A stretch of 64,000 bases of DNA, taken from contig NZ_QFOB01000004.1 of the NCBI RefSeq assembly GCF_003248515.1, positions 402,103 through 466,102 of the forward strand, written 5' to 3'. Both the position numbers and the translations under genes were made by a program. The DNA comes from Sphingomonas sp. GTDB taxonomy: Bacteria; Pseudomonadota; Alphaproteobacteria; Sphingomonadales; Sphingomonadaceae. The notes beneath the pieces are model-generated. The model was given only the letters and a program-made list of their open reading frames with translations, did no database searches and was not told where the DNA came from. Shown one piece after another: positions 53,293-62,510 of the stretch (within the stretch, counting starts at the first letter, position 1; the number at the start of each line of letters is the position of its first letter).

Positions 53293-54357
53293 ATGATGCA
53301 CGCAACCGTCATCGACGTGGCGCCGGCCCGGCCAGCCGCCGCCATCAAGGGCATGGCCGTGATCTATGCGCTGTCGGCGCTGTCATGTTTCCTGCTCAAC
53401 ATCGTGGTGCACGCAGCGCCGATCGGCCCATGGAGCGGTGCGAAGCTCACCGAAATGTCCTGGCTGGACAATGTGACGTGGCAGTTGCTCGCCTTGTGGT
53501 GGGCGCTGCTCAGCATCGTGAGCGGCCATTATCCGTTTCATCGGATGGCCGACGCCAGGCTGCGCGGCATCCTCACGATCGGGGCGGCCTGGGCGCTGGG
53601 CTGGCTCTCGGCGAAGGCGATCTACTGGACGGGGCTCGGCGCGGACTGGGTGTTTCCGATCATCGGCTGCATCTATTTCTTCCTCGCCTTCTTCTCCTTC
53701 ACCGGAGAGAACTGGATCGTCGCCGGTTTCGCACCGCCCCGGCAATTCTTCATCCTGTTCGTGCTGATCGCCTTCCTGACCTATGCGATCACGAATTCGG
53801 CGATCCGCTGGATTCCAGCCTGGTGGTTCCCGTTCGTGGAAATGGGCTCGGCCTCCACGCTGCTCGCCTATCTGACGCGCGGCATGACGCAGCCCGGCCG
53901 CAGCTTCGCGCAGATCGGCATCCTGTTCGTGGTGGTGATGGGCGCGCTGTGGCTGAGCGGGCAGCTGGGCCTGTGGGATGCGCGGCTGCCGGGCGTCGGT
54001 GCCTTCTGGACGCTGGGCACCTATGCCGGGCCGGCCTGGCTGCTGTGGTTCATGGTCGCCTGCTCGGTGTCCTACGGCTTCCTGATCCAGCTGCATAACT
54101 GGCCGTTCACGAGGATTCCGATGCCGTGGGGCGGCATCCTGGCCTGCTTGTTCTGCGTGATCGCGGCCTGGGCGATCACCGTGGCGATGCTGGCGATGGT
54201 CGGCCCGGTGTTCGCGGACACCAACGAGGCGCTCACTTACGGATATATGGGCGTGCACTGGTCATTCCTGATGGCGATGCTGTTCGGTTTCGGCCTCGAT
54301 CGCCCCTATCTGTGGCGCGGACAGACCAACCCGGGAACGTGGGACGACGTGGAGTGA
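53293..54357 (+). CDS. Unknown polytopic membrane protein, about 10 TM helices
   Basis: A 354-residue inner-membrane protein with about ten hydrophobic helices (for example AVIYALSALSCFLLNIVVHA, WVFPIIGCIYFFLAFFSF, GILACLFCVIAAWAITVAML). Trp, His and Tyr are unusually frequent near helix ends (WWALLSIVSGHYPFHR, HNWPFTRIPMPWGG). No transporter family is recognised. AAAGGAGGGG precedes two tandem ATG codons (53,293, 53,296). It follows the small Cys-Cys peptide and overlaps the NRAMP gene if GTG 54,354 is used. It could take up or sense the pathway substrate. Confidence 0.65.
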   Translation: MMHATVIDVAPARPAAAIKGMAVIYALSALSCFLLNIVVHAAPIGPWSGAKLTEMSWLDNVTWQLLALWWALLSIVSGHYPFHRMADARLRGILTIGAAWALGWLSAKAIYWTGLGADWVFPIIGCIYFFLAFFSFTGENWIVAGFAPPRQFFILFVLIAFLTYAITNSAIRWIPAWWFPFVEMGSASTLLAYLTRGMTQPGRSFAQIGILFVVVMGALWLSGQLGLWDARLPGVGAFWTLGTYAGPAWLLWFMVACSVSYGFLIQLHNWPFTRIPMPWGGILACLFCVIAAWAITVAMLAMVGPVFADTNEALTYGYMGVHWSFLMAMLFGFGLDRPYLWRGQTNPGTWDDVE

Positions 54358-55661
54358 GCCTGTGCCGGGGGCTGACGGGGCGCACTCCGCCGCCCCGATC
54401 CACCCTCCATCCGAGGTCGACGAAACGAACCGGACAGCGGATGCCCGCGCTGATCGGGCCGGCAATGCTGGTGGCGGTCGGCTACATGGATCCCGGCAAC
54501 TGGGCGACCGACATCGCCGCAGGCGCCCGCTACGGCTTCGGCTTGCTCTACGTGGTGATCGCTGCCGGTCTGGCGGCGATCCTTCTCCAGTCGCTGGCAC
54601 TGCGGCTCGGCATGGCATCCGGCCTCGATCTGGCCCGCGCGTGCCGACAGCGCTACGGACTCCGAACTAGTTTCACCCTGTGGCTGCTCGCCGAAACCGC
54701 GATCCTCGCAACTGACGTCGCCGAAATGCTGGGGGGCGCGCTGGCGATAAAGTTGATGCTGGGCCTGCCGCTGTGGACGGGCGTCCTGCTCACCTCCGCC
54801 GCCACGCTGAGCGTGGTCGGCCTGATGGGAAGCGGGGCTGGACGGATCGAGGCGATCGTCGGTGCACTCGTGGCGACGATAACATTGTGTTTTCTGGCTG
54901 AGCTGGTGATCTCCCCTCCCGATCCGCGCGCGATGATCGCCGGGATGGTCCCCGATCCGTCAAGACTGACCCGGCCCGGCGCGCTCGCGCTGGCGATGGG
55001 AATCGTCGGCGCGACCGTGATGCCGCATAACCTTTACCTGCACTCGGGCGTGGCGCGGGTTCAGGACGGCGCGCGTGACGCTGCCGGGATCGAGCGCTCC
55101 ATCCGGCTCGCCACGATTGGCACTGCCCTGTCCCTGACATTAGCGATGCTCGTCAACGGCGCCATCCTCGCGCTGGCGGCGACCAGTTTTCACGCGACCA
55201 GCCACACGCAGGTCACCAGTATCGACGATGCCTATCGTCTGCTTGAACCGATTACCGGCCTGAAAACCGCTGCCCTCCTGTTCGGGATCGCACTGCTCGC
55301 CTCCGGGCAGAGCAGCACGATCACGGGTACTATCGCTGGGCAGATCGTGCTGGAAGGCTTCCTCGATCTGAAGATATCGCCATGGAAACGGCGCCTGATC
55401 GGCCGGGCGATTGCGGTCGTACCGGCGCTCGCAGGGGTAATGCTTCTGGGGGACGGCGGCGTAGGCGCGATGCTGATCGTCAGCCAGATCGTTTTGTCCC
55501 TGCAATTGCCATTCGCCGTCTGGCCGCTGATCGCCAGTGTCTCGGATGAAACGCTGATGAATGGGCATCAGCCCGGCCGGGGGCTTATCATCGCGGCCGT
55601 GACGATCTTCGTGATCGTCTCCGGCGCGAACCTGTGGATGCTGGTCAGTCTGCGAACGTGA
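54354..55661 (+). CDS. mntH: NRAMP-family divalent metal transporter
   Basis: A 435-residue (from GTG) or 406-residue (from ATG 54,441) transporter with 11 TM helices. The metal-site motif DPGNWATDIAAG in TM1 and ATVMPHNLYLHS in TM6 are intact, so Mn2+/Fe2+ uptake with H+ is likely. GTG 54,354 overlaps the upstream stop (GTGA) but gives a basic, unusual N-terminus; ATG 54,441 starts next to the first helix. Regulation not visible; its link to the monooxygenase cluster may be only positional. Confidence 0.88.
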   Translation: MSLCRGLTGRTPPPRSTLHPRSTKRTGQRMPALIGPAMLVAVGYMDPGNWATDIAAGARYGFGLLYVVIAAGLAAILLQSLALRLGMASGLDLARACRQRYGLRTSFTLWLLAETAILATDVAEMLGGALAIKLMLGLPLWTGVLLTSAATLSVVGLMGSGAGRIEAIVGALVATITLCFLAELVISPPDPRAMIAGMVPDPSRLTRPGALALAMGIVGATVMPHNLYLHSGVARVQDGARDAAGIERSIRLATIGTALSLTLAMLVNGAILALAATSFHATSHTQVTSIDDAYRLLEPITGLKTAALLFGIALLASGQSSTITGTIAGQIVLEGFLDLKISPWKRRLIGRAIAVVPALAGVMLLGDGGVGAMLIVSQIVLSLQLPFAVWPLIASVSDETLMNGHQPGRGLIIAAVTIFVIVSGANLWMLVSLRT

Positions 55662-55863
55662 CGCCAGCGCTGCGCATCGGGACGAACCGGATACCGAGCC
55701 TCGCGATAATCCGAAGTCGCTCGGTCTGCGATGCGCTTCCAGACCCTGTGAATCAGCCTGCCGCGACCTGGCGATCTCGCCGCCGCCCATGACGAGATGA
55801 CGGTGGCGACCGTTGGTCGCGCGCAGAGCGGCAGAGCGATCGTATCTCGAGGTCGCCGACCGA

Positions 55864-56679
55864 TCACTCTGGTGCGGCGAGAAGGGTGTGCACCGGTCGC
55901 CTCGATTGGATCGTCCTTGTCCATAGTATCGCCCATCCGCCGAGCGCGATGCGTAGCGGATTGTCGCCACGCTGCTCCCCAGCGAGACCATAGCGCACCG
56001 GCTCGTCTGCCTGCTCTTTGGCAAAGGTGCCGAACAGACGATCGAACACGATCACCACACCGCCATAGTTGCGATCGAGATAGGCGGTGTTCGAGCCGTG
56101 ATGGACGCGGTGGTGCGACGGCGTATTGAGCACCCATTCCAGCGGCCCCAGCGTCCCGATCGCCTCAGTGTGCAGGAAGAATTGGTAGCGCAGGTCGAAG
56201 GCCAGCAGCGCCACGATCAGCCGAGGGTCGAAGCCGATGAAGACCAGCGGCACATAGAGTATCCAGCCGGCCGAGAAGAGGTTGGTCCAGCCCAGCCGGA
56301 TCGACGACAGCAAGGTCATCTGCTCGGGGCTGTGATGGACGGAGTGCGTGGCCCACATCCAGGCGATGCGATGGCTGGCGCGGTGAAACCAGTAATAAGC
56401 GAACTCGACGGCGACGAAGCCGGCCGCCCAGGTCCGCCAGTCGTGCAGCGGCCAGTGGACGAGCGCGTGGGTCCAGACCCAGCCATAGGCGCCGGCGATC
56501 ACCAGCCCGCCCAGCATTCCGAACGGAATGCCGCCCAGCGCAACGCCGAGCGTGGCGAGCGCGGTGCGCCCCGAATAGCCGCGTCCCGATCGGACCCTCC
56601 AGACCACTTCCGCCAGCACGAGCGAAGATATCATCGCCAGCCACACCGGCGAACGGGCAAGCGCCATATGGTCCATCAC
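55864..56679 (-). CDS. Sterol desaturase/fatty acid hydroxylase family protein
   Basis: A 271-residue integral membrane diiron enzyme. The three His boxes are present: HRASH, HSVHH and HHRVHH. Several TM helices flank them. The family hydroxylates or desaturates lipids, carotenoids or alkylglycerols; the substrate cannot be read from sequence. Its ATG overlaps the stop of the EF-hand gene by 4 nt, so the two are translated together. Confidence 0.87.
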   Translation of the reverse strand: MMDHMALARSPVWLAMISSLVLAEVVWRVRSGRGYSGRTALATLGVALGGIPFGMLGGLVIAGAYGWVWTHALVHWPLHDWRTWAAGFVAVEFAYYWFHRASHRIAWMWATHSVHHSPEQMTLLSSIRLGWTNLFSAGWILYVPLVFIGFDPRLIVALLAFDLRYQFFLHTEAIGTLGPLEWVLNTPSHHRVHHGSNTAYLDRNYGGVVIVFDRLFGTFAKEQADEPVRYGLAGEQRGDNPLRIALGGWAILWTRTIQSRRPVHTLLAAPE

Positions 56680-57101
56680 TGCCCCCGCATCGTGCGGAGG
56701 CGGGCGCGGGCCGCCTCCAGTTCGGTCTGGTCGACGAAGCCGTCATGGTTGATGTCGGCCTCGTCGAAGATCCGGGCCGGCGCGTGCGCCAGCTCGTCGC
56801 GCGTGACCTTGCTGTCATGGTCGAGGTCGGCCTCGGCGATCAGCGCATCGATCCGTGCCCCCGCCTGCGGGCGCATCGAGACGATCCGGCCGAAATCCGC
56901 CCGGCTGATGACGCCGTCGCCATTGCGGTCGAACCGGTCGAACTGGGCGAGGCGCGCGGCCTGGAACTCGGATCGGCTGATGCGGCCATCATGATCGGCA
57001 TCGGCGCTCGCGAGGAGCGCGGCAGGATCGCGCAGCCCCTGCGCCGCCGCCGGAAAGGCGACGGGCAGGAACAGCATCAGGCCCGGGAACAGGGGCTTCA
57101 T
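56676..57101 (-). CDS. Secreted EF-hand calcium-binding protein
   Basis: A 141-residue periplasmic protein with signal peptide (FPGLMLFLPVAFPAAAQG) and four EF-hand loops: DADHDGRISRSEF, DRNGDGVISRADF, DLDHDSKVTRDEL and DINHDGFVDQTEL. Loops 1, 2 and 4 keep the usual Gly at position 6 while loop 3 has Ser. ATG 57101 begins the signal peptide. It is coupled to the membrane hydroxylase gene downstream. Confidence 0.87.
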   Translation of the reverse strand: MKPLFPGLMLFLPVAFPAAAQGLRDPAALLASADADHDGRISRSEFQAARLAQFDRFDRNGDGVISRADFGRIVSMRPQAGARIDALIAEADLDHDSKVTRDELAHAPARIFDEADINHDGFVDQTELEAARARLRTMRGQ

Positions 57102-57112
57102 GATGAACGATC

Positions 57113-57517
57113 TCATTGCTGTGCGTGGCTGACGTTGCCCGAGACGGTGGTCGAGCCGCCCGCCGGGCCGGTGAAGGTCGTCGCATAGCTGCCGGTGCCA
57201 TTTCCGTTGGCGGTCGCGGTCGTCGTGCGGCCCCAGGTCGTGCCGTTGTTGGTCGTGTGGGTGGCCCCGCCGGTATAGGTGCCGTCCGAGACGCTGTGGC
57301 CGCGCGAATTGGCAACGCCATAGCCGCCGTTGGTCTGGACGCCGCTGGTGACGCTCGCCGTCCCGCCGCCGCGCTCGGCGGTCCGGCTGGCGGTATAGCC
57401 CCGGCCATAGGCGCCCTGAACGCTCCGGCTGCTCGCGCGGAAGCGCTGGGCATCCGCCGCTCCACCAATTGCGGCCGCGAGGACCAGGCCGATACCGATG
57501 TTACGCATGATACGCAT
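57113..57517 (-). CDS. Secreted Gly/Thr-rich protein, first of a related pair
   Basis: A 134-residue exported protein (signal GIGLVLAAAIGGAADA). The mature part is low-complexity Gly/Thr/Asn/Ser with TGPAGG near the end and the terminus SHAQQ. ATG 57517 follows GGAGATG by 7 nt. The 60,856 gene has the same TGPAGG motif, composition and QQ end. It ends 12 nt before the EF-hand gene start, so they may be co-transcribed, and it is divergent from the two-component system. Function unknown. Confidence 0.68.
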   Translation of the reverse strand: MRIMRNIGIGLVLAAAIGGAADAQRFRASSRSVQGAYGRGYTASRTAERGGGTASVTSGVQTNGGYGVANSRGHSVSDGTYTGGATHTTNNGTTWGRTTTATANGNGTGSYATTFTGPAGGSTTVSGNVSHAQQ

Positions 57518-57665
57518 GGGATCATCTCCATTATCGCCGGATCGGGGGCGTCCGACGGATGGAGAGATGGCGGGGCCGTGTAAGCCGCGAACGATCTTGC
57601 GTAATGAAGTGTAATCGGCGGCTCGCATACTTGCCTTCGCACCGGGCGAGCGGAAGATAAGCGTC

Positions 57666-58391
57666 ATGTCCGAGGACAAGAGCTTCATCGCCGTGGTCGA
57701 GGACGATCCCGAGATCGGCGCGCTGGTGACGGGCCTCCTCAAGCGGGAAGGCTTCGAGGCGGAGCTGTGTCGCGACGCCGCAGCGTTCGATCGCCTGCGC
57801 GACCGCCGCCGCATCGATCTCGCGATCCTCGACCTGATGCTGCCGGGCGAGGACGGCCTCTCCATCTGCCGCCGCCTGCGCGCCGAGGACGAGATCCCGA
57901 TCCTCATGGTCACCGCCAAGGCCGAGGACGTCGATCGGATCGTCGGGCTGGAGATCGGCGCGGACGATTATCTCGCCAAGCCGTTCAACCCGCGGGAACT
58001 GCTGGCCCGCGCCCGTTCGATCCTGCGCCGCACGCGCGGCGCGCACCGCGTGGCAACGATCGTCGCCCGGGCCGATCGCTGGAGCTTCGCGGGCATGACG
58101 CTGGATGCCGGCGCGCGGACACTCACCGGATCGGACGGGAAGGACATCCCGCTCACTGGTGCCGAGTTCGACATGCTGGCGGCCTTCGTCACGCATCCGC
58201 AGCGCGTGCTGTCGCGCGATCAGTTGCTCGACTGGACGCGGGGACGCGACGCCAATCCGTTCGATCGCAGCGTCGACGTGATGGTCGGCAAGGTCCGCCG
58301 CCAGCTCAGCCTCGATCCGAATGGCGGCGACCTCATCAAGACGGTGCGCGGTGGCGGCTATCTGTTCACAGTTCCGGTCGATCGGACATGA
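57666..58391 (+). CDS. OmpR-family response regulator
   Basis: A 241-residue regulator: receiver with acidic EDDPE near residue 12, phospho-Asp in LDLMLPGEDG near 57 and KPFNPRELLAR, followed by a winged-helix output domain (LTGAEFDMLAAFVTHPQRVLSRDQLLDWTRG, seen as LTGAEFDML and RVLSRDQLLD). It overlaps the kinase gene by 4 nt. Its divergent promoter region faces the secreted Gly/Thr-rich protein gene, a likely target. Confidence 0.9.
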   Translation: MSEDKSFIAVVEDDPEIGALVTGLLKREGFEAELCRDAAAFDRLRDRRRIDLAILDLMLPGEDGLSICRRLRAEDEIPILMVTAKAEDVDRIVGLEIGADDYLAKPFNPRELLARARSILRRTRGAHRVATIVARADRWSFAGMTLDAGARTLTGSDGKDIPLTGAEFDMLAAFVTHPQRVLSRDQLLDWTRGRDANPFDRSVDVMVGKVRRQLSLDPNGGDLIKTVRGGGYLFTVPVDRT

Positions 58392-59728
58392 CGCTCGGCA
58401 CGCATCTGTCGCTGCGGATCGCGGCGATCCTCGTGGCGGGCTTCGTCATCATCCAGTTCCTCGTCTTCGGCGCGATGATCGTGCCGGGGCGGCAGGTGCT
58501 GGATCACCCCTACAGCTTCCCGCCGCCCCGTGAGCTGGCGGCGATCGTCGATACGCTGGAACAGGCCCCGCCTGAGAAGCGCCGGCTACTGGTCGCGGCG
58601 CTGGACGGCTCGCTCTACACGCTCTCGATCGAGCCTGCCCTGCCAGACCGGCGCGCAATCAATGACCTTACGGCGCGAGATGTCGAGCGGACCTATCAGG
58701 CAGTACTACCCGGCCACCTCGTCCGCCTGTCGGCTCGCCGCGCGATGTTCCCCAAGCTGATGCGCGACATGGCATGGCCCGGCCGGCTGCTGGCACCGGC
58801 AACGCTGGCCGTATCGCTGCGCAGCGGTGGCGTTCTGGTGCTGGTCAGCCGGCCATCGACATTGGTGCGCGATTTCCTCGGCGAGCGGGCGGCGATCGGC
58901 GCCGTTGCCGGCCTGATCTTGCTGGGGGCGCTCGCCCTGGCGGTGCGGCAATCCACCCGCCCCGTCACGCGGCTTGCTGGCAGCATCCGCGCCTTCTCGA
59001 ACACGCTCGACGCGCCCGATCTGCCGATCGAAGGGGGGCCGGAACTGCGCGATCTCGCGGCGGCCTATAACGATATGAAGGGCCGGATCGCGGGCCTCGT
59101 CTCCGAGCGCACGCGTATCCTGGCCGGCATCGCGCACGATCTGCGCACCTATCTCACCCGCCTGCGGCTGCGCGCCGAGTTCATCGACGATCCCGACCAG
59201 CGCGAGCGTGCCGCGCGCGACCTCTCCGAGATGAGCCTGCTGCTCGACGATACCTTGCTGTTCGCCCAGCCGGCTTCGCGACCCATGGCGGCCGAACGCA
59301 TCGCGATCGGAGCCGAGCTTGAGACGATCGCCGAGACCCGTCGTGAAATGGGCGAGGCCGTCACGCTCGCCCCGATCCAGCTCGACCTGTTCGTCCGCAG
59401 CGAACGCCTGGCGCTACGCCGCGCGATCGCCAACCTGATCGACAATGGTTTGCGGCACGGCTCCTCCGTCCTCCTCAGCGGCCACCACGACGGCGATGAC
59501 GTCCTGATCGTGGTGACGGACGACGGCCCTGGCGTCCCGCCGGACTTGCTGGCCCGCCTGGGACGGGCGTTCGACCGGCTCGATCCGTCCCGCGATCGCA
59601 CCACCGGCGGCGCGGGCCTCGGCCTTGCGATCGTGCGTGCCCTGATGGACCGTCAGGGCGGCAGCGTATCATTCCGCAATGGCGCAGCGGGCGGCCTCGA
59701 AGTGACGCTGCGCCTGCCCGCCGCCTGA
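58388..59728 (+). CDS. Sensor histidine kinase with altered HisKA motif
   Basis: A 446-residue inner-membrane kinase: TM1 (IAAILVAGFVIIQFLVFGAM), periplasmic domain to about 155, TM2 (AVAGLILLGALALAV), HAMP, HisKA, HATPase_c (NLIDNGLRHG, DDGPGVPPD, GGAGLGLAIV). The phospho-His motif reads HDLRTYLTRL; the nearly invariant Pro after Thr is Tyr. The general form is EnvZ/RstB-like. It is coupled to the OmpR-type regulator. Confidence 0.88.
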   Translation: MTLGTHLSLRIAAILVAGFVIIQFLVFGAMIVPGRQVLDHPYSFPPPRELAAIVDTLEQAPPEKRRLLVAALDGSLYTLSIEPALPDRRAINDLTARDVERTYQAVLPGHLVRLSARRAMFPKLMRDMAWPGRLLAPATLAVSLRSGGVLVLVSRPSTLVRDFLGERAAIGAVAGLILLGALALAVRQSTRPVTRLAGSIRAFSNTLDAPDLPIEGGPELRDLAAAYNDMKGRIAGLVSERTRILAGIAHDLRTYLTRLRLRAEFIDDPDQRERAARDLSEMSLLLDDTLLFAQPASRPMAAERIAIGAELETIAETRREMGEAVTLAPIQLDLFVRSERLALRRAIANLIDNGLRHGSSVLLSGHHDGDDVLIVVTDDGPGVPPDLLARLGRAFDRLDPSRDRTTGGAGLGLAIVRALMDRQGGSVSFRNGAAGGLEVTLRLPAA

Positions 59729-59804
59729 ATCGGGCGATTACACTACATTACTTGCCCGCAAGCCCTTCGCGACGGCAGTTCAGGCCGACGATACGGAGGC
59801 GTAG

Positions 59805-60830
59805 GTGTCGAAGGCTTTTCCCGCTTTTCTGCTGATTTCGGGCGCGCTGCTGCTGGCGGGCTGCCACAGGAAGGACGCGGCGCAACCATTTGCAGCCGCG
59901 CAGGCCGATACTGCGATGCTCCCGGCTCCGGCGACCGCCCCCGTCGCGCTGCCGCCACAAGGCGCACCCGCCCCATCCTTCGACATCGCGAAGATCGTGG
60001 TCTCGTCGGCCCCACTCGGCGCCTTCCCCTATCTCGGCCTGCCGAACGGCTACAAGGCGATGAACAAGCCGACGACGATCGATTACGGCCACTTCCCCTT
60101 CTGGGACGGGACGGCGCTGCATTGGGTCGAAGGCCGCGTCTTCTATGAGTCGATCGACACGGCGAAAGGCAAACCGTTCAGCCCGTTCGAGCTGCAGCGC
60201 AATCTGGAGGCGGAGATCGCGCAGGCCGGCGGTGCGCCGGTCGCGGAGGGCAAGATCCCACCCGACGTCGCCAAGACGATCGGCCGCGACGTGACGATCG
60301 ACATGAACGGGGCGCTCGGCGACATTTACAATGATCCCGTCAAGACGTGGGCGATCCGCCGGGCCGATCGCGAGATCTGGCTCCATTTCACCGCCACCAG
60401 CGCGATGGGCACGCTCACCGTCGTCGAGACCAAGCCCTTCGTCGCCACCGCGCGCCTGCTGCCGGCCGCCGAACTCAAGGCGGATATCGACGGCAAGGGC
60501 AAGGCGATCCTCCACGTCAATTTCGATACGGACAAGGCCGTGATCCTGCCGGCCTCGCAGCCGCAGATCGCCGAGATAGTCGCCCTGCTGAAATCCGAAC
60601 CGGCGCTGCGTCTCGCGATCAACGGCTATACTGACGCGACCGGCGCGGCCGATCACAATGTCGCCCTCTCGCAGGCCCGCGCCAAGGCGGTCGCCGCCGC
60701 GATCGAGGCCGCCGGGATCCTGACGACGCGCCTTGACCCACACGGCTTCGGGGATAGCCAGCCCGTCGCCGCCAACGACACCGAAGACGGCAAGGCGCAG
60801 AACCGCCGCGTCGAACTGGTGAAGCTCTGA
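59805..60830 (+). CDS. OmpA-family lipoprotein
   Basis: A 341-residue outer-membrane lipoprotein (lipobox LLAGC at about residue 20) with a unique middle domain and a C-terminal OmpA-like peptidoglycan-binding domain from about 225 (LHVNFDTDKAVILPASQPQI, NGYTDATGAADHNVALSQARA, NRRVEL). It follows the two-component genes by 76 bp and precedes a small secreted protein, so it may belong to an envelope-stress group. Confidence 0.87.
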   Translation: MSKAFPAFLLISGALLLAGCHRKDAAQPFAAAQADTAMLPAPATAPVALPPQGAPAPSFDIAKIVVSSAPLGAFPYLGLPNGYKAMNKPTTIDYGHFPFWDGTALHWVEGRVFYESIDTAKGKPFSPFELQRNLEAEIAQAGGAPVAEGKIPPDVAKTIGRDVTIDMNGALGDIYNDPVKTWAIRRADREIWLHFTATSAMGTLTVVETKPFVATARLLPAAELKADIDGKGKAILHVNFDTDKAVILPASQPQIAEIVALLKSEPALRLAINGYTDATGAADHNVALSQARAKAVAAAIEAAGILTTRLDPHGFGDSQPVAANDTEDGKAQNRRVELVKL

Positions 60831-60855
60831 CCCCTCACGCCCAAGGAGTTGCCCC

Positions 60856-61200
60856 ATGAAGACCAGGATCCTGATCGCCGCCGTCCTGCTCGCCGCCGTC
60901 TCGGCTACCATTGGTCAGGCGCGCACCGTCGCCGGGCCGCGCGGTGGCACCGGATCCGCCACGGTCGGCCGCCAGGGCATGACCGGCACCGCCAGCTTCT
61001 CCGGCACGACCGCCAACGGCCGTACCGCAAGCGGATCGGCCAGCGCCACCTATCACCCCTCCACCGGGACAATGACGGGTGCCGGCAATATGACGGGTCC
61101 GGCCGGCGGCACGCATGGCGGCACCGTGACCGCGGGCAACGGCGCGGCTACGGTCACCGGGAACAACGGCCAGTCGAAGAGCTGGACCCGACAGCAATAA
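60856..61200 (+). CDS. Secreted Gly/Thr-rich protein, second of a related pair
   Basis: A 114-residue exported protein (signal RILIAAVLLAAVSATIGQA) of Gly/Thr/Ala repeats with MTGPAGGTHGG and end WTRQQ. It shares composition, TGPAGG and the QQ end with the 57,113 gene on the other side of the two-component system. AAGGAG lies 9 nt before ATG. It follows the OmpA lipoprotein by 25 bp. Function unknown. Confidence 0.68.
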   Translation: MKTRILIAAVLLAAVSATIGQARTVAGPRGGTGSATVGRQGMTGTASFSGTTANGRTASGSASATYHPSTGTMTGAGNMTGPAGGTHGGTVTAGNGAATVTGNNGQSKSWTRQQ

Positions 61201-61254
61201 GGCGACCAGCGTCTCCGTGTCGCGAAGGTCGGCAGGGATATGGGAGATGGACGG

Positions 61255-62157
61255 ATGAGGACGCGGATCGGGCTTGCCGCTCTGCTGGCGGTTGCCGCCC
61301 CGGCGATCGCGCAGGAGGGGCCGCTCCGTCGGATGATGCGCGAGCGGATGTCCGCCAGGCTGGCCGAGCCGCCCTATTCGGGCGCGAAATCCTTCTCCTA
61401 TGGCCCGAATCCGCTGGAGAAGCTCGATCTCTGGCAGCCCACCAGTCCCACACCGGCTCCGCTGATCCTGTTCGTGCATGGTGGCGGCTGGCAGCGCGGC
61501 GACAAGGACAATGCGACCGGCGCCACGAAAATCCGCCATCTCGTCGAGCGCGGCTATGCCGTTGCGTCGATCGATTACCGGCTCGTGCCGGAGGCCACGG
61601 TCGAGCAGCAGACCGCCGACGTCGCGCTGGCGCTCGCCTGGGTCCGGAGCCACGCGGCCGAGAATGGCATCGATGCGGGCCGCATCATCCTGATGGGCCA
61701 TAGTGCTGGAGCCCATCTGGTTGCGCTGGTCGGCACCGATCCATCCTACCTGCGCGCGGTCGGCCTCGACTATCATGCGGTCCGCGGCGTCGTGCCGATC
61801 GACGGTGCGGCCTATGATGTGCCGAAGCAGATCGCCGATGCCGGCAGCTTCATGCGAGACACCTACGCACAGGCGTTCGGCACCGATCCTGTACGCCAGA
61901 AGGCGCTATCGCCGACGCTGCAGGCGGCGGCGCCGAATGCGCCTGCATTCCTGCTGCTCCACGTCTCGCGGCCAGATGGCATCGCGCAGGCAAAGGAACT
62001 GGCCGAGGCGCTCCAGCGAGCAGGCACACAGGTAGAACGCAATCAATTCGACGGCACGGGCCTTCGCGGTCATATGGAAATCAACAGGTCGCTCGGTGAT
62101 CCGGACTATCCCGCAACTGCGATCCTCGATGCGTGGCTGAGCCGCATCTTTCAATAA
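61255..62157 (+). CDS. Exported alpha/beta hydrolase (esterase/lipase type)
   Basis: A 300-residue hydrolase with signal peptide (IGLAALLAVAAPAIAQ). Oxyanion motif HGGGW (FVHGGGWQRGD), nucleophile elbow GHSAG, a DYRLVPE segment, and a likely catalytic His in RGHMEIN are the pattern of hormone-sensitive-lipase/BD-FAE type esterases. ATG 61255 lies 9 nt after GGAG. It ends the plus-strand envelope block. Confidence 0.85.
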   Translation: MRTRIGLAALLAVAAPAIAQEGPLRRMMRERMSARLAEPPYSGAKSFSYGPNPLEKLDLWQPTSPTPAPLILFVHGGGWQRGDKDNATGATKIRHLVERGYAVASIDYRLVPEATVEQQTADVALALAWVRSHAAENGIDAGRIILMGHSAGAHLVALVGTDPSYLRAVGLDYHAVRGVVPIDGAAYDVPKQIADAGSFMRDTYAQAFGTDPVRQKALSPTLQAAAPNAPAFLLLHVSRPDGIAQAKELAEALQRAGTQVERNQFDGTGLRGHMEINRSLGDPDYPATAILDAWLSRIFQ

Positions 62158-62510
62158 ATCATGACCAAGCATCACTGCTACGTCGCGATGCCCGTTAATT
62201 ACAAAATCGGCTATGGCACAGTTTCTATCATTTTCGACTGCTTCATCTCTTTCAACTCGCGAGTGATACTGACTAATCGTAGCGACGGCCGCCAATTTTA
62301 CACCAAGGCCATACTTCGGAACGGCCGGTTTTTTGTTTGAACCGACAAAAGCCGTCAGACAACTTTGTCCCAAACCAAGCTATTACGAGCGGGAGGCGGG
62401 CTCGCCAATGCAGTCGGTCCGTCCACATGAATGAACGGCCGGTTTCGGGAAGCGAGAGCGGCTACTTCAACGGCAGGGATTAGGTCTTCAGTGGGCCGTT
62501 GAACTGCCGC
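62158..62510. other. 353-bp gene-free stretch before the integrase
   Basis: No gene seen. Local AT content is higher than the surroundings. A short GGCCGG...GTTTTTTG segment near 62,322 and GAACGGCCGGTTT near 62,433 repeat the same core (GAACGGCCGGTTT); they may be protein sites used in recombination or incidental. Confidence 0.5.
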
